A stretch of DNA of 34,160 nucleotides, from IMG/VR virus record IMGVR_UViG_3300042475_001136, positions 1 to 34,160 of that record; one strand, 5' to 3'. The notes under the pieces are model-generated. The model did no database searches, had not been told where the DNA came from, and saw nothing but the letters and a program-made list of their open reading frames with translations. The position numbers were made by a program, and so were the translations under genes. The stretch comes from a virus. This document shows, piece after piece, positions 19,275 to 27,500 of this stretch (position 1 is the first letter of the stretch; each line of letters starts with the position of its first letter).

Positions 19275-19634
19275 ATGATTACAAACTTTGAACACATTAC
19301 AAGAGAACTAACAGAAGAAGAATGCAAATTAGTTCCAATCCTAATTAAAGGATTTAGTACAAAAACAAAAGAAACTGCAGTAAAAGCTCCTGAGATTGTA
19401 GAAGCAATCAATAAGCAAGCGGATAAATTTGGATTAAAAAACAAGTTTAGTGAGGTTAGATTAAGAAAAATAGTTAATTTTATAAGATCAGAAGGTATTC
19501 TTCCCCTAATGGCAACATCAAATGGTTACTACTGCACGGAAGATCGAGAAGAAATTAGATCACAGATTGAAAGTCTTACTCAACGTGCAGAAGCAATCAT
19601 GGTATCAGCAAATGGATTAAAGAAATATTTATAA
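19275..19634 (+). CDS. Winged-helix-like protein, possible regulator
   Basis: 119 residues behind hairpin leader 2. KAPEIVEAINKQADKFGLKN, SEVRLRKIVNFIRSEGILPL and MATSNGYYCTEDREEI read as helix-turn-helix plus wing, a pattern I have seen in small Bacteroidota phage proteins of unknown role. DNA binding is inferred. As the gene lies between nucleotide metabolism and virion genes, it could switch early to late expression. The 20-bp dyad immediately downstream could be its operator. Confidence 0.7.
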   Translation: MITNFEHITRELTEEECKLVPILIKGFSTKTKETAVKAPEIVEAINKQADKFGLKNKFSEVRLRKIVNFIRSEGILPLMATSNGYYCTEDREEIRSQIESLTQRAEAIMVSANGLKKYL

Positions 19635-19636
19635 AA

Positions 19637-19686
19637 GTAAACCTATAAGTTAACTTATTTGGTAAAAAGTAAATTTATAAGTTTAC
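19637..19686. promoter_or_regulatory. 20-bp inverted repeat before the virion genes
   Basis: GTAAACCTATAAGTTAACTT (19637-19656) and AAGTAAATTTATAAGTTTAC (19667-19686) are inverted copies with a 10-base spacer: 17 Watson-Crick pairs, one G-U, two mismatches. The halves are also similar as direct repeats, because each is itself nearly palindromic. No T-run follows on the + strand. An operator bound by two dimers, or an mRNA hairpin, are both possible. Confidence 0.6.
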
Positions 19687-19699
19687 AAAATTAATTAAT

Positions 19700-20386
19700 A
19701 TGGAAACAAGAATGACATGGGACAAACTAACATTATGGCAGTATCAACAGTTAATGCCAATTCTGACAAATCCTGATAAAGAATGGACAAAGTTAGATCA
19801 AGAAGTTAAGTTACTGTCAATCATTAGTGGATTAACAGAATATCAAATAGACAGTTTAGATCTTAATACATTAAAACAATTAAGATCAGATTTAGATTTT
19901 TTAGATGAAGAAATTAAAGGCAAACCAGTAGACTTTATAGAAGTTAATGGTAAAAGATACAGATGTGTTTATGAAATTAAATACATGCCAGCAGCAAGAT
20001 ATATTGAAAGCAAAGTTTTCTCTAAGAAAACATTAGAGAACTTACATAAGATTGCAGCATCAATGGTAATACCACAGAAAAAGAATTGGTTAGGCAAATG
20101 GACTGATGATGTATATGATGCAAGTAAGCATGAGTTGTATGCCATGGATATGCAAGAAGCAAATTATATACATGTTTACCATTCGCTTGTTTTTTTTTAT
20201 CAAGTCTACAGAAATTGGATCGAAGTTTCTCAGGATTATATGGTAAAGGAGATGATGGAGAAGGGGATGACGACGGAGGAAGCCCAACAAATAGTCAATC
20301 TTTTATGTCAGTCTATGGATGGCACTACACCTGCTATCTTATTGCCGCACAAGAAAATATTAGAGTTGAGGAAGTTTTTGAAATGA
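19700..20386 (+). CDS. Tail assembly chaperone, gpG-like
   Basis: 228 residues, start of the virion block. The protein is helical (WDKLTLWQYQQLMPILTN, EVKLLSIISGLTEYQIDSL, NTLKQLRSDLDFLDEE) with a short beta part (VDFIEVNGKRYRCVYEI), the layout of gpG-type tail chaperones in Bacteroidota siphoviruses, in which phage proteins with such starts are often called tail chaperones. A nine-T tract at 20190-20198 falls near codon 164-166, and a long open frame in the -1 frame overlaps the 3' end, as in lambda G/GT. The chaperone binds the tape measure during tail assembly. Confidence 0.78.
   Translation: METRMTWDKLTLWQYQQLMPILTNPDKEWTKLDQEVKLLSIISGLTEYQIDSLDLNTLKQLRSDLDFLDEEIKGKPVDFIEVNGKRYRCVYEIKYMPAARYIESKVFSKKTLENLHKIAASMVIPQKKNWLGKWTDDVYDASKHELYAMDMQEANYIHVYHSLVFFYQVYRNWIEVSQDYMVKEMMEKGMTTEEAQQIVNLLCQSMDGTTPAILLPHKKILELRKFLK
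20190..20198 (+). other. Nine-T slippery tract for -1 frameshift
   Basis: Nine T in a row; read in the zero frame as GTT TTT TTT TAT. The heptamer TTTTTTT at 20191-20197 fits X-XXY-YYZ. A slip by -1 continues from TTA 20197 to TAG 20469 without a stop, giving a 256-residue fusion. No other such tract is present in the gene. Confidence 0.75.
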
Positions 20387-20469
20387 AAACAATAGAGTTT
20401 TTAAATAAAATGGCATATATGAAAGCTAAAAATGCTTACGAGAAAGAAGAAGCAAAGCGATTAAGATAG
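20197..20469 (+). CDS. gpT-like extension made by -1 frameshift
   Basis: In the -1 frame the sequence codes for about 90 residues after the slip. A Gly/Asp linker (GKGDDGEGDDDGGSPTN) is followed by a conserved-looking helical module (YGWHYTCYLIAAQENIRVEE, MKTIEFLNKMAYMKAKNAYE) that matches gpT-type ends of tail chaperones: Trp-Tyr helix, then a helix with LNxxxYxKxK. The frame has no good own start before 20308 (ATG in FMSVYG), so fusion is the likelier route. It covers the stop of the zero frame at 20386. Confidence 0.78.
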   Translation, partial: LSSLQKLDRSFSGLYGKGDDGEGDDDGGSPTNSQSFMSVYGWHYTCYLIAAQENIRVEEVFEMKTIEFLNKMAYMKAKNAYEKEEAKRLR

Positions 20470-20496
20470 TTTGTAGTTTACAAGTGATAAGCGATC

Positions 20497-20529
20497 ACCC
20501 CCTGGTATTTCTATGCTGGGGGTTTTTTT
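20497..20529 (+). terminator. Intrinsic terminator after the tail chaperones
   Basis: ACCCCC (20497-20502) pairs with GGGGGT (20518-20523); seven T follow from 20523. It ends the chaperone transcript. The next gene starts at 20567. Confidence 0.85.
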
Positions 20530-20566
20530 ATGCTGGTATTTAGGATCTTTTTTTCTATTTAATTGT

Positions 20567-21292
20567 ATGAGTGAAGCAAAAGCGCAAGCCCAGTTACTTA
20601 AGGATCAATTTTTAAAAACAGTTGGAGATCAGTTTAATCTGGTAGATCCTACTGAATTTCCTATTGCTGAGCAATTGCTGATCTATTATGGAAAGCTTTT
20701 TAATGATGAGGTGCAAAAAAATCTTGACAAATCAGGATCTATTGCATCAGGTAAGATCGGAGATCTTGTTGTGCCTAAGATCACAAAGTTTGGTACAGAT
20801 TACGAGATGATGCTTGGTTATGATGTAAATAATCCTGCTTCTGTTTACTATAAATATGTAAATAAAGGGGTAAAAGGAGTTGGAGGAGTAAATCAAAAAC
20901 CAAAAAAAGTTGCTTCTGACACTCCATATGCATATAAGACTCCATACCCAAATAAAAAGATGGCGACATCTATTTTGCAATGGTATAGATTAGGTAAAGC
21001 AAAAACGAGTTCAGAAACACAGACTAAAAAGCTAAGTAAAACACAAAGGAAAAGTAAAAAATTAAAACAAACAGTAAGTAAAACAGATTCACTTAAGACT
21101 TTAGCATATGCAACAGCGGCAGCAATTAAAAGAGACGGTTTAAAAACAACTGCATATTTTGATAATGCTGTAAAGAAAGTATTTGACAAAGGATTTTTTG
21201 AAAGTATGGCAATAGCTTTAGGTGGTGATATTCAAATTCAAATTAAACAAATAGGTAATAAATTAGAAAACAATGGCTATAACAATAAATAG
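20567..21292 (+). CDS. Tail completion or neck protein
   Basis: 241 residues from ATG 20567. An in-frame ATG at 20513 lies inside the terminator, so it is rejected. The protein is rich in Lys (KKLSKTQRKSKKLKQ), with helices at both ends (AQAQLLKDQFLKTVGDQF, AIKRDGLKTTAYFDNAVKKV, FESMAIALGGDIQIQIKQI). The C-terminal region resembles minor tail/neck proteins of HK97 gp10 type in Bacteroidota phages. Its context between chaperones and tail proteins agrees. It overlaps the next gene by 20 bp. Confidence 0.65.
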   Translation: MSEAKAQAQLLKDQFLKTVGDQFNLVDPTEFPIAEQLLIYYGKLFNDEVQKNLDKSGSIASGKIGDLVVPKITKFGTDYEMMLGYDVNNPASVYYKYVNKGVKGVGGVNQKPKKVASDTPYAYKTPYPNKKMATSILQWYRLGKAKTSSETQTKKLSKTQRKSKKLKQTVSKTDSLKTLAYATAAAIKRDGLKTTAYFDNAVKKVFDKGFFESMAIALGGDIQIQIKQIGNKLENNGYNNK

Positions 21293-22487
21293 TGTTCCAG
21301 CTACTTACCCATCAATGCATGATGATTTGTGGTTTGTGTCTTCTTCTACAAATGTAGGAGTAACAAACTTTAAATTTGTGTATGATGTTTATATTAATGG
21401 CGCTCAAGTAAGTAGAAACAAAGTATTTCCTGCTCCAAGTGCTGAAGGTTCTTATGGAGTATTTAATGCTGCACCAATGGTAAGAGCATATGTGACAAAT
21501 TATTTTGAACCATCTGGAACTACTGTTTTAATGGCGTCTAATGATAAGATCAAAGTTGATTATCAAGTAAGAGTAGGAGAAGAGGTTAGTGGTGCTGTAG
21601 TTTCAAACTTGGCAAGTGGATCTTATTCTGCTTACAACTATTATCCACCTTTGTTTGGTGATATATTTACAGAGAATGGTGAAGTGCCTTTAGTACTGTC
21701 AAACTACTATGATAATTTATTAATTGAAAACTACACAGATGACTGGTTAAGTGATCGTGATCAAAACGATATTACAATTGAATATGGTGATCAATTCTAT
21801 ATTACATTCTTAAAGATAACTTCAGGATCTTATAAGTTATGGGTGCAACCAACAAATGAAGATGGAACTGTTGGAACTTCTGTTTCTGGTGATATTACAA
21901 TGACTGGACAGTTTAATTTCTTTAATTTCCAAGCTGCCGCTATTAATGCATTTGCAGGAAGTGAAATTATTACGCAATCAACATATGGATATAATGTTTA
22001 TATTTCACTTGGAGCTGCTACTACAAGAGTTTTAAAATTCAGACAAGTATGCAATCCAAAATATAGACAATACAATTTGCACTTTTTAAATAGACTTGGT
22101 GGCTATGACACCATGGCATTTAGATTAGTTAATAAAAGAAAGAGTGAGTTTCAAAGATCTTCTTATAGACGCAATCCTTATCAATTATCTAATGGTCAAA
22201 TGAAAAACATAGATAGTTACAATAAGTACAATGAAACAACATTTAACTTTGCAATTCAACATACTGACTACTACAATTTAACAAGTGATTGGGTTAACGA
22301 TCAAGATTATGCTTGGCTTGCTCAATTAGTTGCGTCTCCAATTGTTTACATGGAAGTTCAAGGAGCATTTTTTCCAATAACTATTAGAAATAACAACTAC
22401 CAATATAAGTATCAAATATCAGATGGCTTATTTAATTTTGATTTAGAAGTTGAAGTTGGTAAATATTTAAACAGTCAATTTAGATAA
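21273..22487 (+). CDS. Tail protein, distal tail or baseplate candidate
   Basis: 404 residues, rich in beta strands, Asn, Tyr and Ser and without signal or membrane segments. Stretches such as VYDVYINGAQVSRNKVF, QYNLHFLNRLGGYDTMAF and RNNNYQYKYQISDGLFNFDL suggest beta-sandwich domains, as in distal tail proteins. The FLNRLGGYD region is a recurring element in Bacteroidota phage tail proteins. The gene lies upstream of another large beta-rich protein and the tape measure. The exact place in the tail is inferred. Confidence 0.7.
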   Translation: MAITINSVPATYPSMHDDLWFVSSSTNVGVTNFKFVYDVYINGAQVSRNKVFPAPSAEGSYGVFNAAPMVRAYVTNYFEPSGTTVLMASNDKIKVDYQVRVGEEVSGAVVSNLASGSYSAYNYYPPLFGDIFTENGEVPLVLSNYYDNLLIENYTDDWLSDRDQNDITIEYGDQFYITFLKITSGSYKLWVQPTNEDGTVGTSVSGDITMTGQFNFFNFQAAAINAFAGSEIITQSTYGYNVYISLGAATTRVLKFRQVCNPKYRQYNLHFLNRLGGYDTMAFRLVNKRKSEFQRSSYRRNPYQLSNGQMKNIDSYNKYNETTFNFAIQHTDYYNLTSDWVNDQDYAWLAQLVASPIVYMEVQGAFFPITIRNNNYQYKYQISDGLFNFDLEVEVGKYLNSQFR

Positions 22488-24562
22488 TGATAAGTACAGA
22501 AATTTATATTGAAGATCAATTAATAGATCTATTAAAAGATATTGGTACAGATTTTACTTATACTATTGATGATGTAAGAGAGTTTGGATCAAAAAATACA
22601 TCATTTAGTAGAACTATTTCTATTCCAGCAACTGCAAGAAATAATAAGATCTTAGGTTTTGCATTTGAATTAAATATGCATCATGATCACAATATGGATT
22701 TGCCAAATGTAAATACAAACTTTACGCCAGCTCAAGCTGCTAAATGTGAGGTTTATATTGATAAGATCCAGATTTTTAAAGGAGTTATTCGTATTTTAGA
22801 AATAGTATCTAATAATAATACAACAGAATATCAATGTGCTGTGTTTGGTGAATTAGGTGGATTTATAACTGAATTAGGAAATAGACGTTTAGAAGATTTA
22901 GATTTTAGCGAGTATAATCATACTTGGAATGTAACTGCAATTCAAAATAGTTGGGATAGCATTACAGGATCAGGTTATTATTATCCCTTAATTGATTACG
23001 GAGACGTATCAACAAATAAAGATGATTTTCATGTTTCAACATTTCGACCTGCATTATACGTTAAAGAATATATTGAAAAAATATTTGAAGGCACTACATA
23101 CAGTTTAAATTGTGATTTTTTTAATACAGACTTTTTTAAAAAGCTTATTATACCAAATAACAGTCAAGGAATTCAAGGTACAAATGACAGATTTATATTA
23201 GGCACAATTAGTGCAACAAAAACAATTTTAAACAGTAATACACCAACAGCAAGAAATGCAAATTTGTCTTTTGATTCTACGACTCTTCTTAATTTTACAG
23301 AAAATGCAGGAAAAAGCATATTTACTTATACTGATGGCACAAAGACAGTTAATGCACTGGCTACAATAACTGGAGTATATCAAACAGATGCTGCTTCATC
23401 TATTACTGCAACATTATATGTAAACGGTATTGCAGTTCAATCTTTAACGCAAAGTACATTTTCTGCAAATAATCCTTTCACATTTAATATTGATTGGACA
23501 GGTGCAATTGCAAATACAAATCAAGTACGTATTGAATTAAGTGTACCTGTAACTGCAAACACTTATATTGTAAACGTTTCAAGTGCAAACTTTACATTCA
23601 CTCAATTGGCTGCACAGTTAACGTCAGTTGCTTATAATGGTACTGTTTCAATGAATAATAACTTACCAAAAGGTATATTCCAAAAGGATTTCTTTTTGTC
23701 AGTTTGTAAAATGTTTAATTTATATGTGTATCAAGATAATATCAATGAGAAGCAAATTAATATTGCACCTTATATAGATTTTTATTCTGATGCAGTAACA
23801 AATTCATTAGATTGGTCACAAAAAGTAGATATGAATGCTACTTGGTCTATAAAACCTATGTCTCAGTTGAATGCGCGTTATTATGCCTATAGATATACTG
23901 ATGACTCTGATTATTATAATGATAACTACAAAAAGAAATATGGACAATCATATGGAGATTTTATTTATGATTCTGAATTTGATTTTGTAAAAGATACAGC
24001 ATCAACTCAAATTATTTTTGCTCCAACTATATTAACTCAGCCAACAGGACATGGTCATGCTGATAAATATTTTTCTGTAATTTATAAATTGTCAAATAAT
24101 AATACACAAGAAGATCCAATGGATAGTGTTATTCGTATTTTAATGGCAAAAAAATTATCGATTGCTCATAGTTGGCATATAAGAAGCGGAAGTGGTTCTG
24201 GTGGAATTCTTGCGACACTTACAACATATGGATATGCAGGACACTTAGATGACCCAACAAACCCTACTGTTGACTTAAATTTTGGTCCACCTAAAGAATT
24301 GCAGTTTCCAGCATCTATTTATCCTACAAACAACTTGTTTAATACATACAACAAACCATATATTTTAGAAATAACAGATATGGAAAGTAAATTATTAACT
24401 TGTAGAGTATATTTAAACGCTTTAGATATTTATAATTTAGATTTTAGCAAATACATATGGATCAATGGAGTACTATTTAGATTGAATAAAATAGAATCAT
24501 ATGATCCAACAGCATATAGAACAACACAGGTTAATTTATTAAAAGTAATAAACACAAATTAA
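22487..24562 (+). CDS. Large tail/baseplate protein (691 aa)
   Basis: 691 residues. The N-terminal EIYIEDQLIDLLKDIGTDFT and SFSRTISIPATARNNKIL, followed by CEVYIDKIQIFKGVIRI and a late KQINIAPYIDFYSDAV, are recurrent in Bacteroidota siphovirus tail proteins that probably form the baseplate hub. A central immunoglobulin-like stretch (about 270-390) is rich in Thr and Asn (ATLYVNGIAVQSLTQSTF). The C-terminal YILEITDMESKLLTCRVYLN reads as hub beta strands. It may attach the fibre and open the cell envelope. It overlaps both neighbours by one base. Confidence 0.72.
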   Translation: MISTEIYIEDQLIDLLKDIGTDFTYTIDDVREFGSKNTSFSRTISIPATARNNKILGFAFELNMHHDHNMDLPNVNTNFTPAQAAKCEVYIDKIQIFKGVIRILEIVSNNNTTEYQCAVFGELGGFITELGNRRLEDLDFSEYNHTWNVTAIQNSWDSITGSGYYYPLIDYGDVSTNKDDFHVSTFRPALYVKEYIEKIFEGTTYSLNCDFFNTDFFKKLIIPNNSQGIQGTNDRFILGTISATKTILNSNTPTARNANLSFDSTTLLNFTENAGKSIFTYTDGTKTVNALATITGVYQTDAASSITATLYVNGIAVQSLTQSTFSANNPFTFNIDWTGAIANTNQVRIELSVPVTANTYIVNVSSANFTFTQLAAQLTSVAYNGTVSMNNNLPKGIFQKDFFLSVCKMFNLYVYQDNINEKQINIAPYIDFYSDAVTNSLDWSQKVDMNATWSIKPMSQLNARYYAYRYTDDSDYYNDNYKKKYGQSYGDFIYDSEFDFVKDTASTQIIFAPTILTQPTGHGHADKYFSVIYKLSNNNTQEDPMDSVIRILMAKKLSIAHSWHIRSGSGSGGILATLTTYGYAGHLDDPTNPTVDLNFGPPKELQFPASIYPTNNLFNTYNKPYILEITDMESKLLTCRVYLNALDIYNLDFSKYIWINGVLFRLNKIESYDPTAYRTTQVNLLKVINTN

Positions 24563-26835
24563 TGGCAGAAGAAGTAATTGGTATAAAAATAATAACAGAC
24601 GCTGCGCAAGCAACGCAAGATGTTCAAAATTTAGATAAAGCATTTTCAGATACAGATACATCTGTCAAAAGTTTAAGAACACAACTTAGAGAAGCTCAAG
24701 CACAGGTTGGTTTAATGGCTGATAAATTTGGAGCAACATCTAAAGAAGCAATTGAAGCAGCTAAACGTGCAGCAGATCTTAAAGATCGTATTGGTGATGC
24801 TAAAGCGTTAACTGATGCATTTAATCCTGATGCTAAGTTTAAAGCAGTTGCAAGTTCATTAGCAGGTGTGGCAGGCGGTTTTGCTGCACTTCAAGGTGGC
24901 ATGGCATTGTTTGGAAAAGAAAATAAAAATGTAGAAGCTGCATTGTTAAAGGTAAATGCTGCAATGGCATTATCTCAAGGTTTACAATCAGTAGGAGAAT
25001 CAGTTGACTCATTTAAGCAATTAGGTGCAGTTATTAAAAGCACAACGGTATTTCAAGAAGCAAATAATGCTGCAACTAAAACAGCCGCTGCAGTACAAAA
25101 GGCATTTGGAGTTTCTGTTGATACAACTTCAAAAGGATTTAATGTTTTAAAAGGCGCTATAGTTGCAACTGGTATTGGTGCACTTGTAGTGGCGTTAGGT
25201 TTAGTAATAAATAATTTTGATAAAATTAGCAATTGGATTAAAAATAGTCCTTTAGGATCTTTGGCTAAAGGTGTTAGTAATTTAGTTACAGAGTTTACAG
25301 ACTTTATTGGTGTTACAAGTGAAGCAGAACGTAATTTAAACAAATTATCTGCAGCTAATCAAAGAGCAAATGAAGACATAAATAATAGAATTAAAGTTTT
25401 AAAAGCTCAAGGTGGATCTGAAAAAGAAATTTATGATCTAAGCCAGCAAAGAGTTAATAATGAATTAGCAACTTTAAGAGAAAGTTTAAAAACAAAAGGT
25501 GAATTAACGGCAGAAGAATCAAAACAATTCAGGGATTTAAAAACTGAGCAATTAGTTTTGACAGCTGACTATAATAAAAAAGTTGCAGATGATAATGCAA
25601 AAGCAGCTGAAGATAATAAGAAGAAACGTGATGAAGCAAATAAACAAGCTATTGAAGACAAGAAAACAGCTGATAAAATGCTTTTGGATTTACAAAATGA
25701 AAAGGCATTAGCAGAAATAACATCTGAAGAAGATAAAGCAAAAAAGCAGGCAGAAATAAACATGAATGCTCGTATTGCTGAAATTGATGCTTTAAAAGTT
25801 GATACAAAAACAAAGAATGAACTTAAAAAAGCAACTGAAGAAGCTTATCAATTAGAGGTAGCTGCAATTGATGATGAAATTAAAAAAGATCGTGCTGATA
25901 AAGATAAGAAATTTGAAGAAGATCTACAAACTACTTTATCTGAAGCTCGTATTGCTAAATTTAAAGAAGGCAAAGAAAAAGAAGTAGCTGCATTAGACGA
26001 AGCTTTAGTTGCTGATACAAAAAAGGTACTTGATAACGCTGATTACACAGAAGAACAAAAGGGGTTAATGGTTGCCGCTTTACGTGAAAAATATGGAGCT
26101 GAAGTTGCTGAAATTGACGATAAATATGAAAAAGAAGCAAACGACAAAGAAAAAGCACGTTTAGATTCTATTGTAAATAATGAAAATCTCTCTTACGCAG
26201 CAAGAAAAAAAGGTGTTGATGAAGCATTAGCATTAAATAAAAAATTATTTGCAGAAGGTAAGATTGATGCGACTGCTTATAATAAAACAGAAAAAGAACT
26301 TAGTGATGCAAGAGTTGAAATAAGTAAAAAAGAAGCAGCAGCAAGAGCAGAGAATGCACAAAAAATATCTGCAACATTAAAAAATGCAGCAAAAGCAATT
26401 GGTGAACATACAGTCGCTGGTAAAGCAGCTGCAATAGCCGCTACTACAATTGACACATATATGTCTGCAACTGCAGCATTTAAATCTTTAGCTGGTATTC
26501 CTGTTGTTGGTCCAGTTTTAGGTGCGGTTGCCGCTGCTGCTGCAATTGCCGCTGGTTTAGCTAATGTTAAAGCAATTTTAGCAGTAAAAGCGCCTGAAGT
26601 TCCTGGAGGTTCTTCTGAACCAGGATTTGTAAATATACCTTCACCTGGTACTCCTTCTACTGGAGGATCAATGCCATCTTTAGGTGGTGGTGGTACACCT
26701 AATTTAGGCGGTGGTGGTGGTACAACAGGTGGTGGTGGAGGAGGAGGTGCAGTAAGAGCATATGTTGTTGAACGTGATATTACTGATTCTCAAAATAGAC
26801 AAGAAGAAATTCAAAACAGGGCAAGATTTGAATAA
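24562..26835 (+). CDS. Tape measure protein
   Basis: 757 residues. The first 120 residues are helical with Ala/Asp/Lys (AAQATQDVQNLDKAFSDTDT). Residues about 195-220 contain the hydrophobic stretch GAIVATGIGALVVALGLVIN, typical of tape measures. Residues 300-560 are long coiled coils rich in Lys/Glu (NKKKRDEANKQAIEDKKTAD), and a second hydrophobic stretch (GPVLGAVAAAAAIAAGLANV) precedes a Gly/Pro-rich end (GGGGGTTGGGGGGGA). Length sets tail length; at about 1.5 angstrom per residue this would mean a tail of roughly 110 nm. Confidence 0.92.
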   Translation: MAEEVIGIKIITDAAQATQDVQNLDKAFSDTDTSVKSLRTQLREAQAQVGLMADKFGATSKEAIEAAKRAADLKDRIGDAKALTDAFNPDAKFKAVASSLAGVAGGFAALQGGMALFGKENKNVEAALLKVNAAMALSQGLQSVGESVDSFKQLGAVIKSTTVFQEANNAATKTAAAVQKAFGVSVDTTSKGFNVLKGAIVATGIGALVVALGLVINNFDKISNWIKNSPLGSLAKGVSNLVTEFTDFIGVTSEAERNLNKLSAANQRANEDINNRIKVLKAQGGSEKEIYDLSQQRVNNELATLRESLKTKGELTAEESKQFRDLKTEQLVLTADYNKKVADDNAKAAEDNKKKRDEANKQAIEDKKTADKMLLDLQNEKALAEITSEEDKAKKQAEINMNARIAEIDALKVDTKTKNELKKATEEAYQLEVAAIDDEIKKDRADKDKKFEEDLQTTLSEARIAKFKEGKEKEVAALDEALVADTKKVLDNADYTEEQKGLMVAALREKYGAEVAEIDDKYEKEANDKEKARLDSIVNNENLSYAARKKGVDEALALNKKLFAEGKIDATAYNKTEKELSDARVEISKKEAAARAENAQKISATLKNAAKAIGEHTVAGKAAAIAATTIDTYMSATAAFKSLAGIPVVGPVLGAVAAAAAIAAGLANVKAILAVKAPEVPGGSSEPGFVNIPSPGTPSTGGSMPSLGGGGTPNLGGGGGTTGGGGGGGAVRAYVVERDITDSQNRQEEIQNRARFE

Positions 26836-26869
26836 ATGATAATTAATTTAAAATAAACTATATACTATT

Positions 26870-27463
26870 ATGAATTTAGAATTACCTGTATACATGTTGG
26901 ATATTACTGATGATGTAAATGATGATTCACAAGTTGATTTCATTGCATTGGTAGATCGTCCAGCAATACAAAAAAATTGGAATGCTTTTAACAACACTCA
27001 AAAATTTGAAATTGTTTCTGAAGACAGGCGTATTATTTCTGGTCCTATTATGTTGGCTGATACTCCTATCTTCCGTAGTGATAGCCAATATGGTGATTAT
27101 TATGTTGCTTTTAGTAAAGAGACGATTCTTAAAATTGCTCAAAAGTTTTTTAAAAAAGGTTTTCAAAGTAATGTAAACTTGATGCATAATAGCAATCAAG
27201 TATTTGATGGAATTACTTTGTTTGAAAGCTTTATATCAGATCAAGATCGTGGTATTATGCCAATGAAAGGATTTGAAGATTCTCCATGGGGTTCTTGGTT
27301 TGGATCTATGATTGTAGATAACGATCAGGCATGGCAAAAAGTTAAAAATGGAGAGATTATGGGCTTCAGTGTTGAAGGTCTTTTTAACTATAAACCAAGA
27401 GAAGTTAATAAAGTTGCTTCTATGGTAGATGAGATTAAAAGGATTTTATCTGAAGTTAAGTGA
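26870..27463 (+). CDS. Prohead serine protease, XkdF-like (S78_2)
   Basis: 197 residues. VDFIALVDRPAIQKNW near the start is the hallmark of XkdF-type proteins. Catalytic His106 (NVNLMHNS) and Ser167 (GEIMGFSVEG) stand in the motifs of the S78_2 family. It would cut the scaffold and capsid proteins in the prohead. The order protease, scaffold, capsid is the usual one. A 34-bp AT-rich spacer precedes the gene. Confidence 0.88.
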   Translation: MNLELPVYMLDITDDVNDDSQVDFIALVDRPAIQKNWNAFNNTQKFEIVSEDRRIISGPIMLADTPIFRSDSQYGDYYVAFSKETILKIAQKFFKKGFQSNVNLMHNSNQVFDGITLFESFISDQDRGIMPMKGFEDSPWGSWFGSMIVDNDQAWQKVKNGEIMGFSVEGLFNYKPREVNKVASMVDEIKRILSEVK

Positions 27464-27500
27464 TAAACATTTGATTTAATAACTATATAAAACAAAAAGT

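Noticed and set aside
20513-20566. Possible ATG start at 20513 adding 18 residues to the tail completion protein
   Set aside because: It lies inside the hairpin and T-run of a strong terminator, and the hydrophobic extension comes from that T-rich sequence; ATG 20567 is the better start.
20747-21189. Minus-strand open frames of 62 to 98 codons
   Set aside because: They lie opposite a well-supported + gene, with leucine/phenylalanine-rich products typical of reverse AT-rich reading; no minus-strand promoter or gene neighbour is seen.
25053-25763. Minus-strand frames opposite the tape measure and similar ones at 27743, 29116 and 33246
   Set aside because: They mirror low-complexity Lys/Glu/Ala-rich coding sequence on the + strand and show no family pattern.
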